Shown here piece after piece: positions 1-10,979 of a stretch of DNA of 64,000 bases. The position numbers and the translations under genes were made by a program. The notes under the pieces are model-generated. The model saw nothing but the letters and a program-made list of their open reading frames with translations, was not told the origin of the DNA and searched no databases. Positions within the stretch are counted from its first letter, which is position 1. The number at the start of each line of letters is the position of its first letter. Source of the DNA: Ceratobasidium sp. AG-K (Eukaryota; Basidiomycota; Agaricomycetes; Cantharellales; Ceratobasidiaceae); NCBI GenBank assembly GCA_037039685.1, contig JAWNGF010000002.1:3782001-3846000 (forward strand). The letters run 5' to 3'.

Positions 1-3000
1 GCCTCTCAAAAGGCTGGTCAAGTGTTCCTTCCCGTCCTTGAAAATGACTCAAAAGCGACTAAACTTCGTACGACACTCAACGTTTTTGATCGAAGCAAAT
101 TCTTTTTCAACCTTCCCGGCACGCTCGCAGAACAAATCAGCGCAGTGAGTCAAGCGGACAAACTAAACCACTTGATCCAACCCTTTACTTTGTGCAGGGT
201 CGCTATGACGCCGCATTGCGTGATTACAAGAAAGGACAGTTCCTAATCGAGGGCCGATTGAGCACGTTGTTTGGATTACCCGCGCAAGCTAGCTCTTCCA
301 ACGGATCCTCTGCGACGGACGCCCAGCAGCGGCGGATTGCCGACCGAGTTTGGGCCGCTGTGGAACGCGTGATGGGGGACATGCGCGCTGCTTTAATGGG
401 GCGACTGCAAGACGGCGAGGCCAGCGTGGAGGAGCAAGAAAAAACTCTTGAGTGAGTTTGGACCCCCGTTCAGTTGGATTAGGCTAAAGCCGATTTTCCA
501 GGATGCTTCTGGATCTCAACACTACAGATGACCCGGTCTGGGTCTATTTGGACAGTCAACACAGTCATATTCTTACCAAAATGAAGGCCACGCACGACAA
601 ACGTGCACTATTCATAGAAGGCAAGTCATACATTCTGGCCAACATCCTCCTAAGCCGAACCCACTCATCTAGACTTTCGAGAACGCCTTCCCCTGGATAT
701 CGCGGAACAAAATCAGATTACGGCGAACCTTTTTGAATGCGTTTGTGCTTTGGAAACCAAGTCGGCCGAGGCAACTCTAAGTGCGTATTATCAGCGTAGG
801 TGATTTACCTTGCACGGCTCAACTGAACTGGGTCAAAAGGCAAGGGTCCCGCCCACGAGGTGTGGCAGGCGACCTTGGACTACGTGAAAAGCGTATCGGA
901 GATAACACTTGCGGCTCTACCCAGTTTTTGGCGGATCGGAAAGGCGTTCATGGAGGGTAAATTTAAAAAGGTAATGTCTGTTGGATCCAAATGAAACGTG
1001 TTGGCTTGATTATCTCGGTATAGACTGTCAATACGTCCTCGACTAACCTCTCTACCGGAACGAGGCGTAGTCCCACTCAATGCCGGACCATGGCACTTGA
1101 TATCGTGAGACAGTACATATCGCTCATATCGGAACACTTTAAGCTTTCCGATATGGCTGTATCAACGGTGGCCCCTTCGGCCACAGGTGAGGCTTTTGGT
1201 TGGTTGTAACAATCAAGCGTCCGAATTCAATCCGGATTTAGGACAGATGCCAAGTTCATTCTTACCGCCAGGAGCTGATTCCGTCTCCGCGGCTCATTGG
1301 CTCCAATTGATCCTCAAAGAAATCGTTGAGTGCTCGCGAGAAATTAGCGAGATGGAAATAGGGGGCGACGCTGCATCCATGCTCAAGGAGCTCATCGACG
1401 GGGCACGGTGGACATTTGGAGACGCGCTTTGCGTACTTTGGCTGAGAGGTGCGTGCTTGATCCTCATCTATCCCGATACGTCTGGCGATCTTAGCCTCAC
1501 CACTAACCTATCCAATTATGATTTAGACTCTAAGGCTTTCCATATGCTCGAGACGTGGATCACAGATCCCTCGAAGAGGTCCACCACACTCTTCGTTCCA
1601 CGCATGCACTTTTTCCAAAAGCACAACACCACAGCAGCGTTCAAGATTGCAGGTGGAGCGGACCTCGGGCCCAGCCGAGCGGATTCCAAGCAGCGCCCAG
1701 TCCCAGCCGTGTTTACATCCAAGATCTCGAAAACGTTCTTGGATTCACTGTATGCGTTTTTGGACGGGCTTGCTCATCTGGCCTCGCCCGAGTACACGTT
1801 TACCCAGACTTTAGTACGCTCCGAGCCGCGCGGCAAGTCTAATTCGATCGCGGCCCCTGTTGATCTGGCGAACGTGGTAAGGCGGTTTGCTTTATTGATT
1901 ACGACCGGCGGCAATTGACGTTGTGTCAGGATGTTCGCATCCTGCTCGTGTTGTCCAATCTCGAGTACCTAAACCGCTCCTTGATTCCAACTATGGTTAA
2001 TCAACTAGAAGCCGCTTTCGGCACATCAATTGCAAGCGAACGCAGGGTACGTATGCTGTGCTGACCATGTGGTCAATTGATGACCCACTCATTTTCTGCA
2101 GACACTCGTTGAGGTTGTTTCCCAGATCGACAAGGCTCTTTTTGATACATTTGTCAAGGACAAGATCTCCCGCCTGACGAAAATCATGAGGCACGGGATC
2201 TTGGAAAGTGGACTGGACTGGTATGAGACCCCACGGCCAACAGGTAGGCACATCACGCCCCACACTCGGCGGCCAGTTTTGTCCGCGCCACATCGCTCGA
2301 TCTTGATGTTGGATCTTGTGGGTCAACTACTGACGCCACTTACTTGTAGAGGTTCGCGCATACATTTACGAAGCCCTTACGTCCCTTGTCCAAATTCACG
2401 CACAAATCAGCGAGGTGGCACGCCAGGTCCTGGACCGCACGCTTAATGCCATTGTCGATGAGATCGTGCAGGACGCACTTGGTTGCTTCAAACAGGTTAA
2501 ACGTTTTGGTATGGGAGGCATGCTAAGGGTAGGATCCTTTTCGTCCACGTTTTTCTCCCCACGATCTGGTTAGCCGATGGCTGTTGCGTGAGCTTCACTG
2601 TCGAGCACCACGGCCGGAGCCGACGATCCTCCAACCCTACATTTGAGTATTTCTTATATGACCCGTCTCACCTCACTCGTTACAGGCCACGCTGGAAATC
2701 GAATTTTTCCATCAAACCCTCATGCGATTCTGTACACCTGCCGCAGTGAAGACATTAACCGAAATCTACGAAACCATATCCCGTGCATACCAACGGAAGC
2801 CGGGACAAACCGAGGATCTGCAGCAGGAGCTAGATGGGGTTAAGAAGACGCTCAACGATACCCGGCGGGCCACACAAATAGAGTTTTTGTGTTTCAAGGT
2901 GCCGAAAAAAGACAAGGGGGACGGTCGAAAAGAGCGAGAAGGTACTGGGGATAGCAGGAGTGAGCGAGACAGGGAGCGTGGTGCTGGATCTAGACCACCA

Positions 3001-3030
3001 GGCGAGAGGCGAAGAGCAGTGCCCCCTTGA
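1..3030 (+). CDS. SEC5: Exocyst complex subunit Sec5 (EXOC2), 5' end missing
   Basis: Sec5 is a subunit of the exocyst, which tethers secretory vesicles to the plasma membrane at sites of polarised growth. The first visible exon enters in frame at base 1 and carries the conserved Sec5 segment LRTTLNVFDRSKFFFNLP, followed after an intron by GRYDAALRDYKKGQFLIEG. Later exons give VYLDSQHSHILTKMK, then a long helical body ending with EIEFFHQTLMRF and a basic, charged tail that stops at 3028-3030. The N-terminal part of the protein lies left of the window. About ten introns are needed. One of them (621-672) uses a GC donor, and one apparent intron (1187-1217) is only 31 nt. The gene runs tail to tail with the next one, 203 bp apart. 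Family assignment is firm; some internal splice sites are not. Confidence 0.85.
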
Positions 3031-3233
3031 TTCGCACACCTCTGAGTCACCCAGAAGTGACGAAACTTGATTTGGACGTTGGGTTACTATATGGGACTGC
3101 ATTATGGGCAAGTGATTATACACAAAGCAAAGCAATCGTGTTCGGCATGTAGCTATAAGCATTAATGATGACTGTTATAATATGCAAGAAGGCGCATATA
3201 GGTGCATCCAAACAACGCCGCGAGATTTCAGGT

Positions 3234-6200
3234 TTACCCCGTGGAGAAAAGGTCGACCACAATAGTTATGACGCCCAGCACTGTACCCAACATGTCAGCA
3301 CAATGATACTTGAATAAAGAAAATCAAGTTGCCACTCGAGGCATGGCAAATGAAGGATGGATAGGATCGAGATGGGGATATAGTTCCAAACTTTCGTTCT
3401 GGGGTGGGCCCAGAAACGAGGCGAGCGGATGGGTTCAAGGATAGAGTCTCGATGATTATGCAAGTCACTATAGCAAAGCTTTAGCTCATCCCACTTACAT
3501 ATCTCAATACCGATAAGCACGATGACGATCTGCTCTAGTCGTTCCCCATGTCGACTTGTAACTGATTCCTTCAGTAGCTTGAGCATGTCCTGTAGAACCT
3601 AAACGTGGAGGTTAGCAGGAGAATTCATGCGGAGAGGGCTAGACGGAAAAATGATAGAACGTGGGTTCCCTGCAGGGAATCGCGATACCAAGGTCCAGAA
3701 CGATAAGAAGTTTGCACCAAGCAAGTCACACTTACTTCCACTCTCGCATTCAGGAGGTCGATCCTTTGGGGAAGTTCCAAGTATGACCGCGCCGCTTCGT
3801 ACATTGGTTTCAAATCAGGATAATCCTGAAAATTGGACGATGTTGTCGGGCCCACAAGACCACAAAACGCGGAAATGAACAAGTCGGATCGCGGGTGTCA
3901 GCATATTTCGCAAAATTAATGCGAACATAGCAAGGGATCGCTTACCCAGAACAGCTCCTAAGGTTTAGATCATGTAATACCAAGCACGTGGCAGGCCGAA
4001 TGAACATGGGGGAATGTTAGATGTACGGACCAAAAAAAGACAAATCGGGGCCAGAACATGTCGACAAACCGCCAGGTTCATCAGTATACAGATGATTGAG
4101 GCTGGTAGAAACGCAACGTACAGGTGAGTCTAGCACATTCCCCACTAGATTAATGTTCATTCGGAGCAAAAACAGTTGGCCGATCTGACGCATAATCTCT
4201 CCCCATGGGGCATCTGCAATTGGCTCGTAAGTTCTTATCTCGAATGCGCACGCCTCTTGATAGGGAGCGAGACTGCTGAAGTTGTATGAGTAGAACGTAC
4301 CCCAATCTTTCCGGCTTCTGAAAGCGCCTCAGGAATATCTTTAGTTTGTTCAATCGTTGAGGCGATCAACTCCTCGAACTAATTGATAAAGCCAGCAGTG
4401 GTATGATGAATTAGTAGCCGATGTGATATGGTAGCCAGTACGGTGACAAGCCCATGAACGCGCAGCAGTTCGTTGACGATAAAATTCATCGAGGGGATCG
4501 TCGTGATGGAAGCGTGGAGCCACGACCAGGTGAGATGAGCGGTTTCGGGAGGCCATCGCGTCATTTCGGAACCGAAGGCGGCAGGTTGCGCCACATGTTC
4601 GATCGTGGGGGATTTCACGTGCGGATACAACCGAAGGAGGTTGTGAAAAGTTGGTTGTTAGCAGATGAGATGGAGTAAATTTAGGTCGAAGGTCCAAGTC
4701 AAACGCCAACCACGAACGGCCAATGCAATCCAGCCAGAGATTCAGGTTCGTAACCACGAAGGGGATCCAGGTATCCGCCGTGAGAGCAAGGTGCAAGCCA
4801 AACAACATCGGGGAGTGACCAAAGGGCGTAAACCGGAAAGCCGCGCCAAGTTTATTACGAAGTTAAACCATGAGGGTGCGATCCAAAAGTGAAAGTTCAA
4901 TGTCAGTAATGAAAGCATTTGGAGGTATGATCATTAACAGACGCAGCTGTTGTTTCAAAATTGGCTGCGTAATGAGGGCAAGGGCGAAAGGCGCCACAGC
5001 TAACGCCAGCTGTCTGGGGGATGGTTGTGTAAAGCGAAAACTGTGACGTACGAGTGAGATCTTCACCGACTGCGCGAGGGCGTGAGAAAGGGAAAGCTTC
5101 GTCCTAGACAAGGCGGTTAATGAACCGGGCGAATGACCTCACCCGACGGAGACCTACATATAACTCGATCCTCTTCGAAGTGTAATAACATCATTATATA
5201 TTCTATGAACCCGAGAACCCTTTCAGTCACGAATGGATCCAGAGTTATCATAACAAGTCATACCGTGAATAATTGGCATAATAATAATTGAGGTCCTCCT
5301 TTTCCACATCGTCTGGCGCTAGATAGGAACAAGATGAGACAAAAAGTCGTTTGCGATTTCTTAACTACGCAAAACGGAACTCACCGAGTTTTTCTACCTC
5401 GAATCGTCTCAACGAAGTTAAAAATCTGCGCTCTTGCGCTTCGGTCATTCCCCATAAAACCACAGTACCGTAAGCGAAAAGAAACACTTCTGGTTGCACT
5501 GGATCTTCAGTCCAAGGCCTATCATTTGAGCTGCTCCGGGATGGATAGATTTCTGGCGAAGTGTGAGTGTCGAGCTGAGAAGTATACAATTCAGGAGAGG
5601 CAACGTGATTGCTTGGAGCGAGCTCAGGAACCCCCAATAAATCACCAGACGTCGCGGTAGTTTTGAGTCTCGGTTGTTCGGTCGGCGATTTACCGTCATA
5701 TGAATAGGGGGTGTAGAGGACTTCTTCAAACAATTGGGGAGCGGTATGATAGGCGGTCTTTCGAGCCATGAAGAATTTCATGAGGTCGTCCATTTTGTAC
5801 GACCTACAGGAACATCATCAATAGGGCACGAGGAAGCATAAGAGTTACTTACTGTGCGGTACAGTACGCGGTGACACGGGGCAACTTGGATTTCTCCTTC
5901 TTCGTCAGTTTACGAGCATCTTTCCTTGCAGTTCCTGCCGGAATTTGTGCTATTTGTTTGTAGACCTACAAAAGCTAATGATTAGAGTTTTATTCACATC
6001 AACAGGGGTCCCACGAACCTCCGCTTCATCGTCGTCGCCCTCAACGTCCCCGTCGCCAACTCTCCCAATTAAATGAGTCTCCTCATCCTCGTCTTCGTCA
6101 TCCTCATCTGAGCCAATTCGGGATTGAGAAGCTGGATCAGGCTGCTCCGGTAGGACTTTAAGTTTGTGAGCGCCTTTGGTGCTCCTGCAAATCAACATCC

Positions 6201-6321
6201 AATCAGCCAATCCGACATGTCCACATATAGGCAACCTCTACCTATTTGCGCCTCTAGGTTTGTTGGCGTCCGAATTCGCCTTAGGATCAACCGTAGTTGG
6301 AAGTGTCGAGCGACTTGACAT
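3234..6321 (-). CDS. RMD1/Sif2-type DUF155 family protein
   Basis: This is a member of the DUF155 family (yeast Rmd1/Rmd8, fission yeast Sad1-interacting factors, animal RMND1), membrane-anchored proteins linked in some species to mitochondrial translation. Visible landmarks in order are an acidic, disordered N-terminus, PRVTAYCTAQ-SYKMDDLMKFF, the segment FLFAYGTVVLWGM, DLNYYYANYSRIYNDVI, LSLSHALAQSVKISL, APWGEIMRQIGQLFLLRMNI, the stretch YEAARSYLELPQRIDLLNAR, SRHGERLEQIVIVLIGIEI, and a final hydrophobic helix before the stop. The order and spacing match the family, so it looks intact. The start at 6321 is the first ATG before the acidic region. One exon of the reconstructed gene is only 12 nt (3946-3957). 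It shares a short divergent promoter with the small gene at 6417. Whether this copy acts in mitochondria or elsewhere cannot be told. Confidence 0.82.
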
Positions 6322-6416
6322 GGTGGTAGTTGTCGTACTTGTTCACGTGATGGCGTACCAACGATGATGTCAGTAACCTCAGATTACGTGTTAATCACGT
6401 GATTCTGACTTTATCC
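6322..6416. promoter_or_regulatory. 95-bp bidirectional promoter with two TCACGTGA boxes
   Basis: Only 95 bp separate the start codons of the DUF155 gene (-) and the small DUF4536 gene (+). The interval contains two copies of the palindrome TCACGTGA, each followed by T, centred near 6346 and 6398. The second lies about 16 nt before the + strand ATG. CACGTG is the core bound by fungal bHLH factors such as Cbf1. That it coregulates the two genes is inference. Confidence 0.5.
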
Positions 6417-6691
6417 ATGAGTGCACAACCGATCGACCCCGACTTGAGGCAAGCCCCCAAAGACTGCCTGGCTTGCCGTATTACTGGGACATTAGCACTC
6501 TCGGGATCTGGAGCATACGTGCTGTATCAAAACCAGAACCTGCCACCTTCGGTCAAGGCCTCTCCCACTGGTAAAGAGTGATGAACGTAGTTGGCGCAGG
6601 TAGAGATCATTCCTCCCACAACTATGTGTCGCGTCTAAGCTATTGTATTGCAGGTCTCATAATAGCTGGAGCTCTTAGGTCCATATTGTAG
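6417..6691 (+). CDS. Small DUF4536/DMAC1-like mitochondrial membrane protein
   Basis: This gene has two exons (6417-6570 and 6654-6691) and encodes 63 residues. The protein has the pattern DCLACRITGTLALSGSGAYVLY, with a C-x2-C pair leading into a small-residue-rich helix, then a short second hydrophobic end (GLIIAGALRSIL). This is the layout of the DUF4536 family, whose animal member DMAC1/TMEM261 helps assemble the distal membrane arm of respiratory complex I. The intron is GT-AG and restores the second helix; without it the frame stops at once. The ATG at 6417 was preferred because the upstream open frame has no ATG. A role in complex I assembly here is inferred from the family. Confidence 0.65.
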
Positions 6692-7144
6692 TCCCACAAA
6701 TCAGTTTCAGCCTGATCGGGCTTCACGTGGCAAATAGGCCCGACTTTCCCAGTGGCGTATTTCCGCGAGTAGTATTTCACTGTGGCCTCCAGCGAATGTT
6801 TCGGATATACGACGAATTGCTATGTGAATTCGTATGTTATCAAGAGAAAGCTAGATAATACACTCGATAGTGAAACCCTATAAGCATATTGGTGTTGGTT
6901 ACTATAGTCTAAGCCAGCCCAGAAAGGGCCCAAGGGGTTGCAGGGGATCACAGTATATGCGCTTGCAAACCAGCACACTTCTCATGAAATACACGTCAAC
7001 AGTCTATTACAGTACTGAAACAAGTGGGTATAAACTTCATCTAATCATACATAATGGGAAGAAGGAAGGCAGTTGAGGGTCTACAAACAAGTTACATGCC
7101 AATTTACTCCCAATTGATCGCAAAACACTTGAATCCACTCCAGT
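6692..7144. other. Convergent intergenic region
   Basis: This is the 3' flank between two converging genes. I see no gene, RNA or repeat in it. Confidence 0.5.
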
Positions 7145-8668
7145 CTAGGCGTTCTGTACGTGCAGCTGTGCAGGACCAGGTACAGCAGGTAGCATTGCTC
7201 CAGCAGGTACAGTTGGTGGTACTAGGCTGGGCGTACGTTCTCCAAAATACACGTTGGAGTTGGTTGTGTTGGTCCAGAGGCCTGATGTCCGCTGTCCAGT
7301 CCACACACCAGACTCGGCAGCCGAGGCAGGATCGTACAGCGCTCCAGAAGACGAGTCGAAGGTCTTGGGTTCAGTTTCGGCATTCTCCCGAGCGCGGCGC
7401 TCACGAATGATGGTAAGAGCAGCGGCCTTCATACGAGTGTTGATCCACCTATACGAACAATATTAGGACTTGTCAGAACAGACAATGAGTAAAACTCACG
7501 TCATTGCGATAACAGTAATAATTATGGTAATAGCTAAAACCATGTTGGAGATGAGTTTGTCGGTTTTAGATTCATGACCCTCTGCGCTTTCTGCAGCTAG
7601 CACTGCGTGTTCGTCTTGGGTTAGTATGTGTATGTAGTGAGTTGACTGGCGGACTAACCTCCAATATATACTCCAGCAAGTTGACGGGGCAAAGACAAAA
7701 CCAAGGTGATAAGGAATGTGAAAAACGTCATTCCACAAACCGAGAAGAGTGCAGTACCAACTGTCACTGGGGTAAGTCACAATTCAGAGGGACGTAAAAG
7801 TTGAACCCGCTCACTATGTGTCGGTATCGCGCTGAACCTGATAACGAGAGCAACCCAGAACCCGCCCTCGCGAATCACACGTGCGAGCGCAGCCCACTGA
7901 GAGGAACCTTTTCCCTTTTCGAGTTTCTCAGCGCGTGAACGGAGGCAGTAGCGAAACATGAAGAATGTCAACGATTCACCAAGCACTGTTCCAACTGTCC
8001 AACAAATTGTGGTGTGAGAATCAGGTTATTTTTAGATACAAGTCTCAAGTTCTTACCACAGACGATTAAGAAGCCGATCCAAAGCCCATATATCATGCCG
8101 CAAAGTACGTGGACAATCTCAGCTCCGAATAGCTATGATCGGAAGTGATGAATATCGTTCGGGGAGTTTGGTAGCGTCATACTACTTACGGGAGGGACGG
8201 ATAAGACAACCAGAATAGCGATAGGGATCAAGAATCCAGCGGGCGCCTTTCTAACCCATTCTGCTGCTGGAGTAAGGGCCGCGACGATTTGTTTGTGGAA
8301 TACCGTTAGGAGGATGGTGATCACAATCAAGATGAAAACAACCACAACAGAGACTACATGCGAAGAATTAAGCACCGTCAACGATATCATGTTAATTACC
8401 CACCTAAGAAGCCTCTGTCCTTCCAGTTTTCCTTGCGGAATAGTTTCACAAAAAAGCCGTCAAACTCTTTCAGCTCTTCCTTTTCTGACGGGGTAGGGGA
8501 CGAAGCACGAAATCCACCGCGTCCTGTGAGAGGGGCTGAATCATGGTCGAACGAGCTATTGTGAAACTCGGGTTCAGAGTTGGAATAAGTAATATATTCA
8601 GGTGCTGGAGAGGGCGAGCGACTAGACAAAGGCTTAGGCTGGGACGAGTGTGGGGCGAGTGTATCCAT
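7145..8668 (-). CDS. TVP38: TVP38/TMEM64-like VTT-domain (SNARE-associated Golgi) membrane protein
   Basis: This is an integral membrane protein of the VTT (DedA-like, SNARE-associated Golgi) family. Yeast Tvp38 is a Golgi member, and animal relatives act as lipid scramblases. The N-terminus is Ser/Pro-rich and cytosolic, with RASSPTPSEKEELKEFD shortly before the first membrane helix (VVVVFILIVITILLTVF). It is followed by PAGFLIPIAILVVLSVPP, the motif LFGAEIVHVLCGMIYGLWIGF, GESLTFFMFRYCLRSRAEK, REGGFWVALVIRFSAIPTH, and two more helices. The C-terminal tail is about 95 residues, rich in Ser, Pro and Val. All introns are short and GT-AG. The start at 8668 lies about 50 nt below a TATA element; an ATG upstream would place translation within the TATA region. 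A degenerate tandem copy lies upstream at 9492-10729. Confidence 0.82.
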
Positions 8669-9491
8669 GGGAAAGAGGAGAGTACTTGGTTGGTCGCTAC
8701 TAGTCAACGCCCACACTATATATACCTGCTGCTATTTCGGTGTGACATCCGGTTTTCTCGGGTGGAATTGGCGTGCTATGATTCAAGCACAGCATTGTGC
8801 GTGGAGTCTGTCTCGATGCTGTTCACCTGGCTGTGTTTCTATTCTTGTCTCTCCGAGAAACACGGTGGTGAATTTCATCAAAGTTCGTAACACGTGACCT
8901 GTCTCGTTGTGTGCCCGAGTCATCAAGGGGTTGAACTTGATAGTTGCTCGCAGGGTGTAATCAAACCGCATACGTCTGGACAGATGGGACATATCAGTTA
9001 TGAATAGCGCTAACCCTATGTCTTGGGCTTTCACCGTATATTTTGTAAGATTTAAAGAATTGTAGCAAGTCGATACATGCGCCTGTTGGCCAAAATTGCG
9101 AACCAGCCGTTCATCATTGACAAATGTAGAACGCCCAGCTGAGTGTATCCAGATCACTGGAGTATGGAATTTCGGCTCTCGATCATTAGAAAATGTCAAA
9201 GTATATGTTGGAATCAAACGTAATGCACATGCTAGATTATTTCAACCGTAAGAACGGGCCAACCCAAGCTGCCGCGAGGGCCTTGGCTATGGACTATCAT
9301 AAAATTTGGGGAAGATCTCTGACGTTCGCGTTGAATTTTCTAACTATCGTATCTGATAGGACACACCCAAAGTTCGTTCACTTGCTTTCCCTGGCGCTCG
9401 CCTCAGACACTTCTAGAGGACCTTGACTCCTACCCAGTTCCGCAGCCCCTACAGGATCATGCGCGTGTAATTGAGAAAGCAGCTTCTTGCG
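8669..9491. other. Spacer between the TVP38 copies
   Basis: The spacer holds the promoter of the intact copy at its left end and the 3' flank of the pseudogene at its right end. Several open frames cross it, the longest about 144 codons, but none resembles a known protein or continues either gene. Confidence 0.45.
8717..8724 (-). promoter_or_regulatory. TATA box of the TVP38-like gene
   Basis: The motif TATATATA on the minus strand lies about 50 nt upstream of the chosen ATG at 8668. This supports that ATG over the one at 8716, which would overlap the element. Confidence 0.5.
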
Positions 9492-10729
9492 CTACGAGGT
9501 GGTTATTCTCCGTATCACGCGTTCGCGAATAATAATGAGTGCCGCGGCTCTCATACGCTTATTAATCCAGCTTGCAAGGGCAGTAAGCATCATATGAGCG
9601 AGGATAGACGCGGACTTACTTCATAGCAAATATAGTAACAATGAACATGATGACCAGGACCGAGTTTGATACTATCTTATCAGTCTTAGAAGTTTCGCCA
9701 GTAGCACTTGCACCCGCCAAATCTAGACGCACGTATCCTCTGGGTTCATCTGGCTGAAGCATAGTCAAGTATATGCTTACCTCCAACGACTATCCAGCGA
9801 GCTGACGAGGAAGCGATAAAACCAAAGTAGAGAGGAACGTGAAGAAAGTTAGCCCGCATACTGCATAGAGCCCGGTACTGACTATCATAGGGACGCGCAC
9901 GAGTTTCAGTCGTTTGGGCCCAGATATGGAACAGATACTTGACTCACTATGTGTCGGTACTGCGCTGTATCAAATGACGAGAGCAACCGAAAAGCCACCC
10001 TCGCGAATTACACGTGAAAGCGCGGACCATTGAAGAGAACTTTTCTCCATTTTCTCGGCGCGCGAACCAAACCAGTAGCGGAATAAGAAGAATGTCAAGG
10101 CTTCACCCAGTATCATTCCGACTGTAAAAGGATACAACTTTGGACTCCGTTGCAGACGATAGGCTTGACCTCACTTACCACAAACAGCCGCGAATCCCCT
10201 CCACATGCCATAGATCATCCCACACATGAAGTGGATGATCTCAGCACCGAGAAGCTGGAACCAGGTATGTTAAGCATAGATCGGCAGGCACCAGTAAGCG
10301 TGCGCACGGGAGGGATTGAAAGTATGATAAGAAAGGCAATGGGAATCAGAAACCCAGCGGCTGATCTTTGATCCATTCCGAGACGGGAGCGAGTCCATCG
10401 ACAATGTCCTTGTGGAACACGGCCAGCAGAACTATCAGTACAATGGCCAGACCGACACCCAGAACAGAATCTGTAATGCGAGCTTGAGCACTAGTCATTT
10501 GTAGTCTTAATCAACCTATTTACGTACACTTGAAGTTCTTGTCTTGCCAACTCTTCTTGCGGAACACTTTCTTGAAAAATCGATCGAATTCTTTCAGTTC
10601 CTCCTTTTCAGAAGGCGTAGGCGATGATGCGCGTTGTATACCATGACCCATAGTCACAGAGGACTCATGATAATGCGAAGAGTTGTTGGAGGCCCAGGCG
10701 TTGGAATCGTGTTCATGAGGAGCGGCCAA
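9492..10729 (-). pseudogene. Decayed tandem copy of the TVP38-like gene
   Basis: This copy aligns along its whole length with the gene at 7145-8668, including RASSPTPSEKEELKEFD, LLGAEIIHFMCGMIYGMW, GEALTFFLFRYW, REGGFSVALVI and LSLPRQLAG, with introns in the same places. It is broken in several ways. There is no in-frame ATG at the position where the other copy starts; the frame there begins with TTG. One base is lost near 10345, after the first membrane helix, causing a frameshift and a TGA. A TGA sits in frame near 9976, where the intact copy has an Arg codon. One base is lost near 9803, giving a TAG directly after the QLAG motif. The long C-terminal tail is also replaced by a short one. 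A TATA-like stretch remains near 10803. Several independent lesions make sequencing error an unlikely explanation. Confidence 0.8.
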
Positions 10730-10979
10730 AGGCTGGAGCTGGTTGGACGCTGAATAAAAAGTGGATATAGGAGGTGGGAAGTTTGGTTGGATGTCCAGAG
10801 ATTATATATCATCACGGCAGCGTACCGCTGGCCCTTTTAGCTGCAGGTCGATGGGCAGTGTCTCTATCTTCCTCTAGCCATCGCGCGGGTGTCTGTGCGG
10901 GGTGCGAGGACAAGAAGGTGAACCCTGATTAGTCATCTCACCGTGACGTCAACCTCCGCTACTCTATCCAACAACGACA

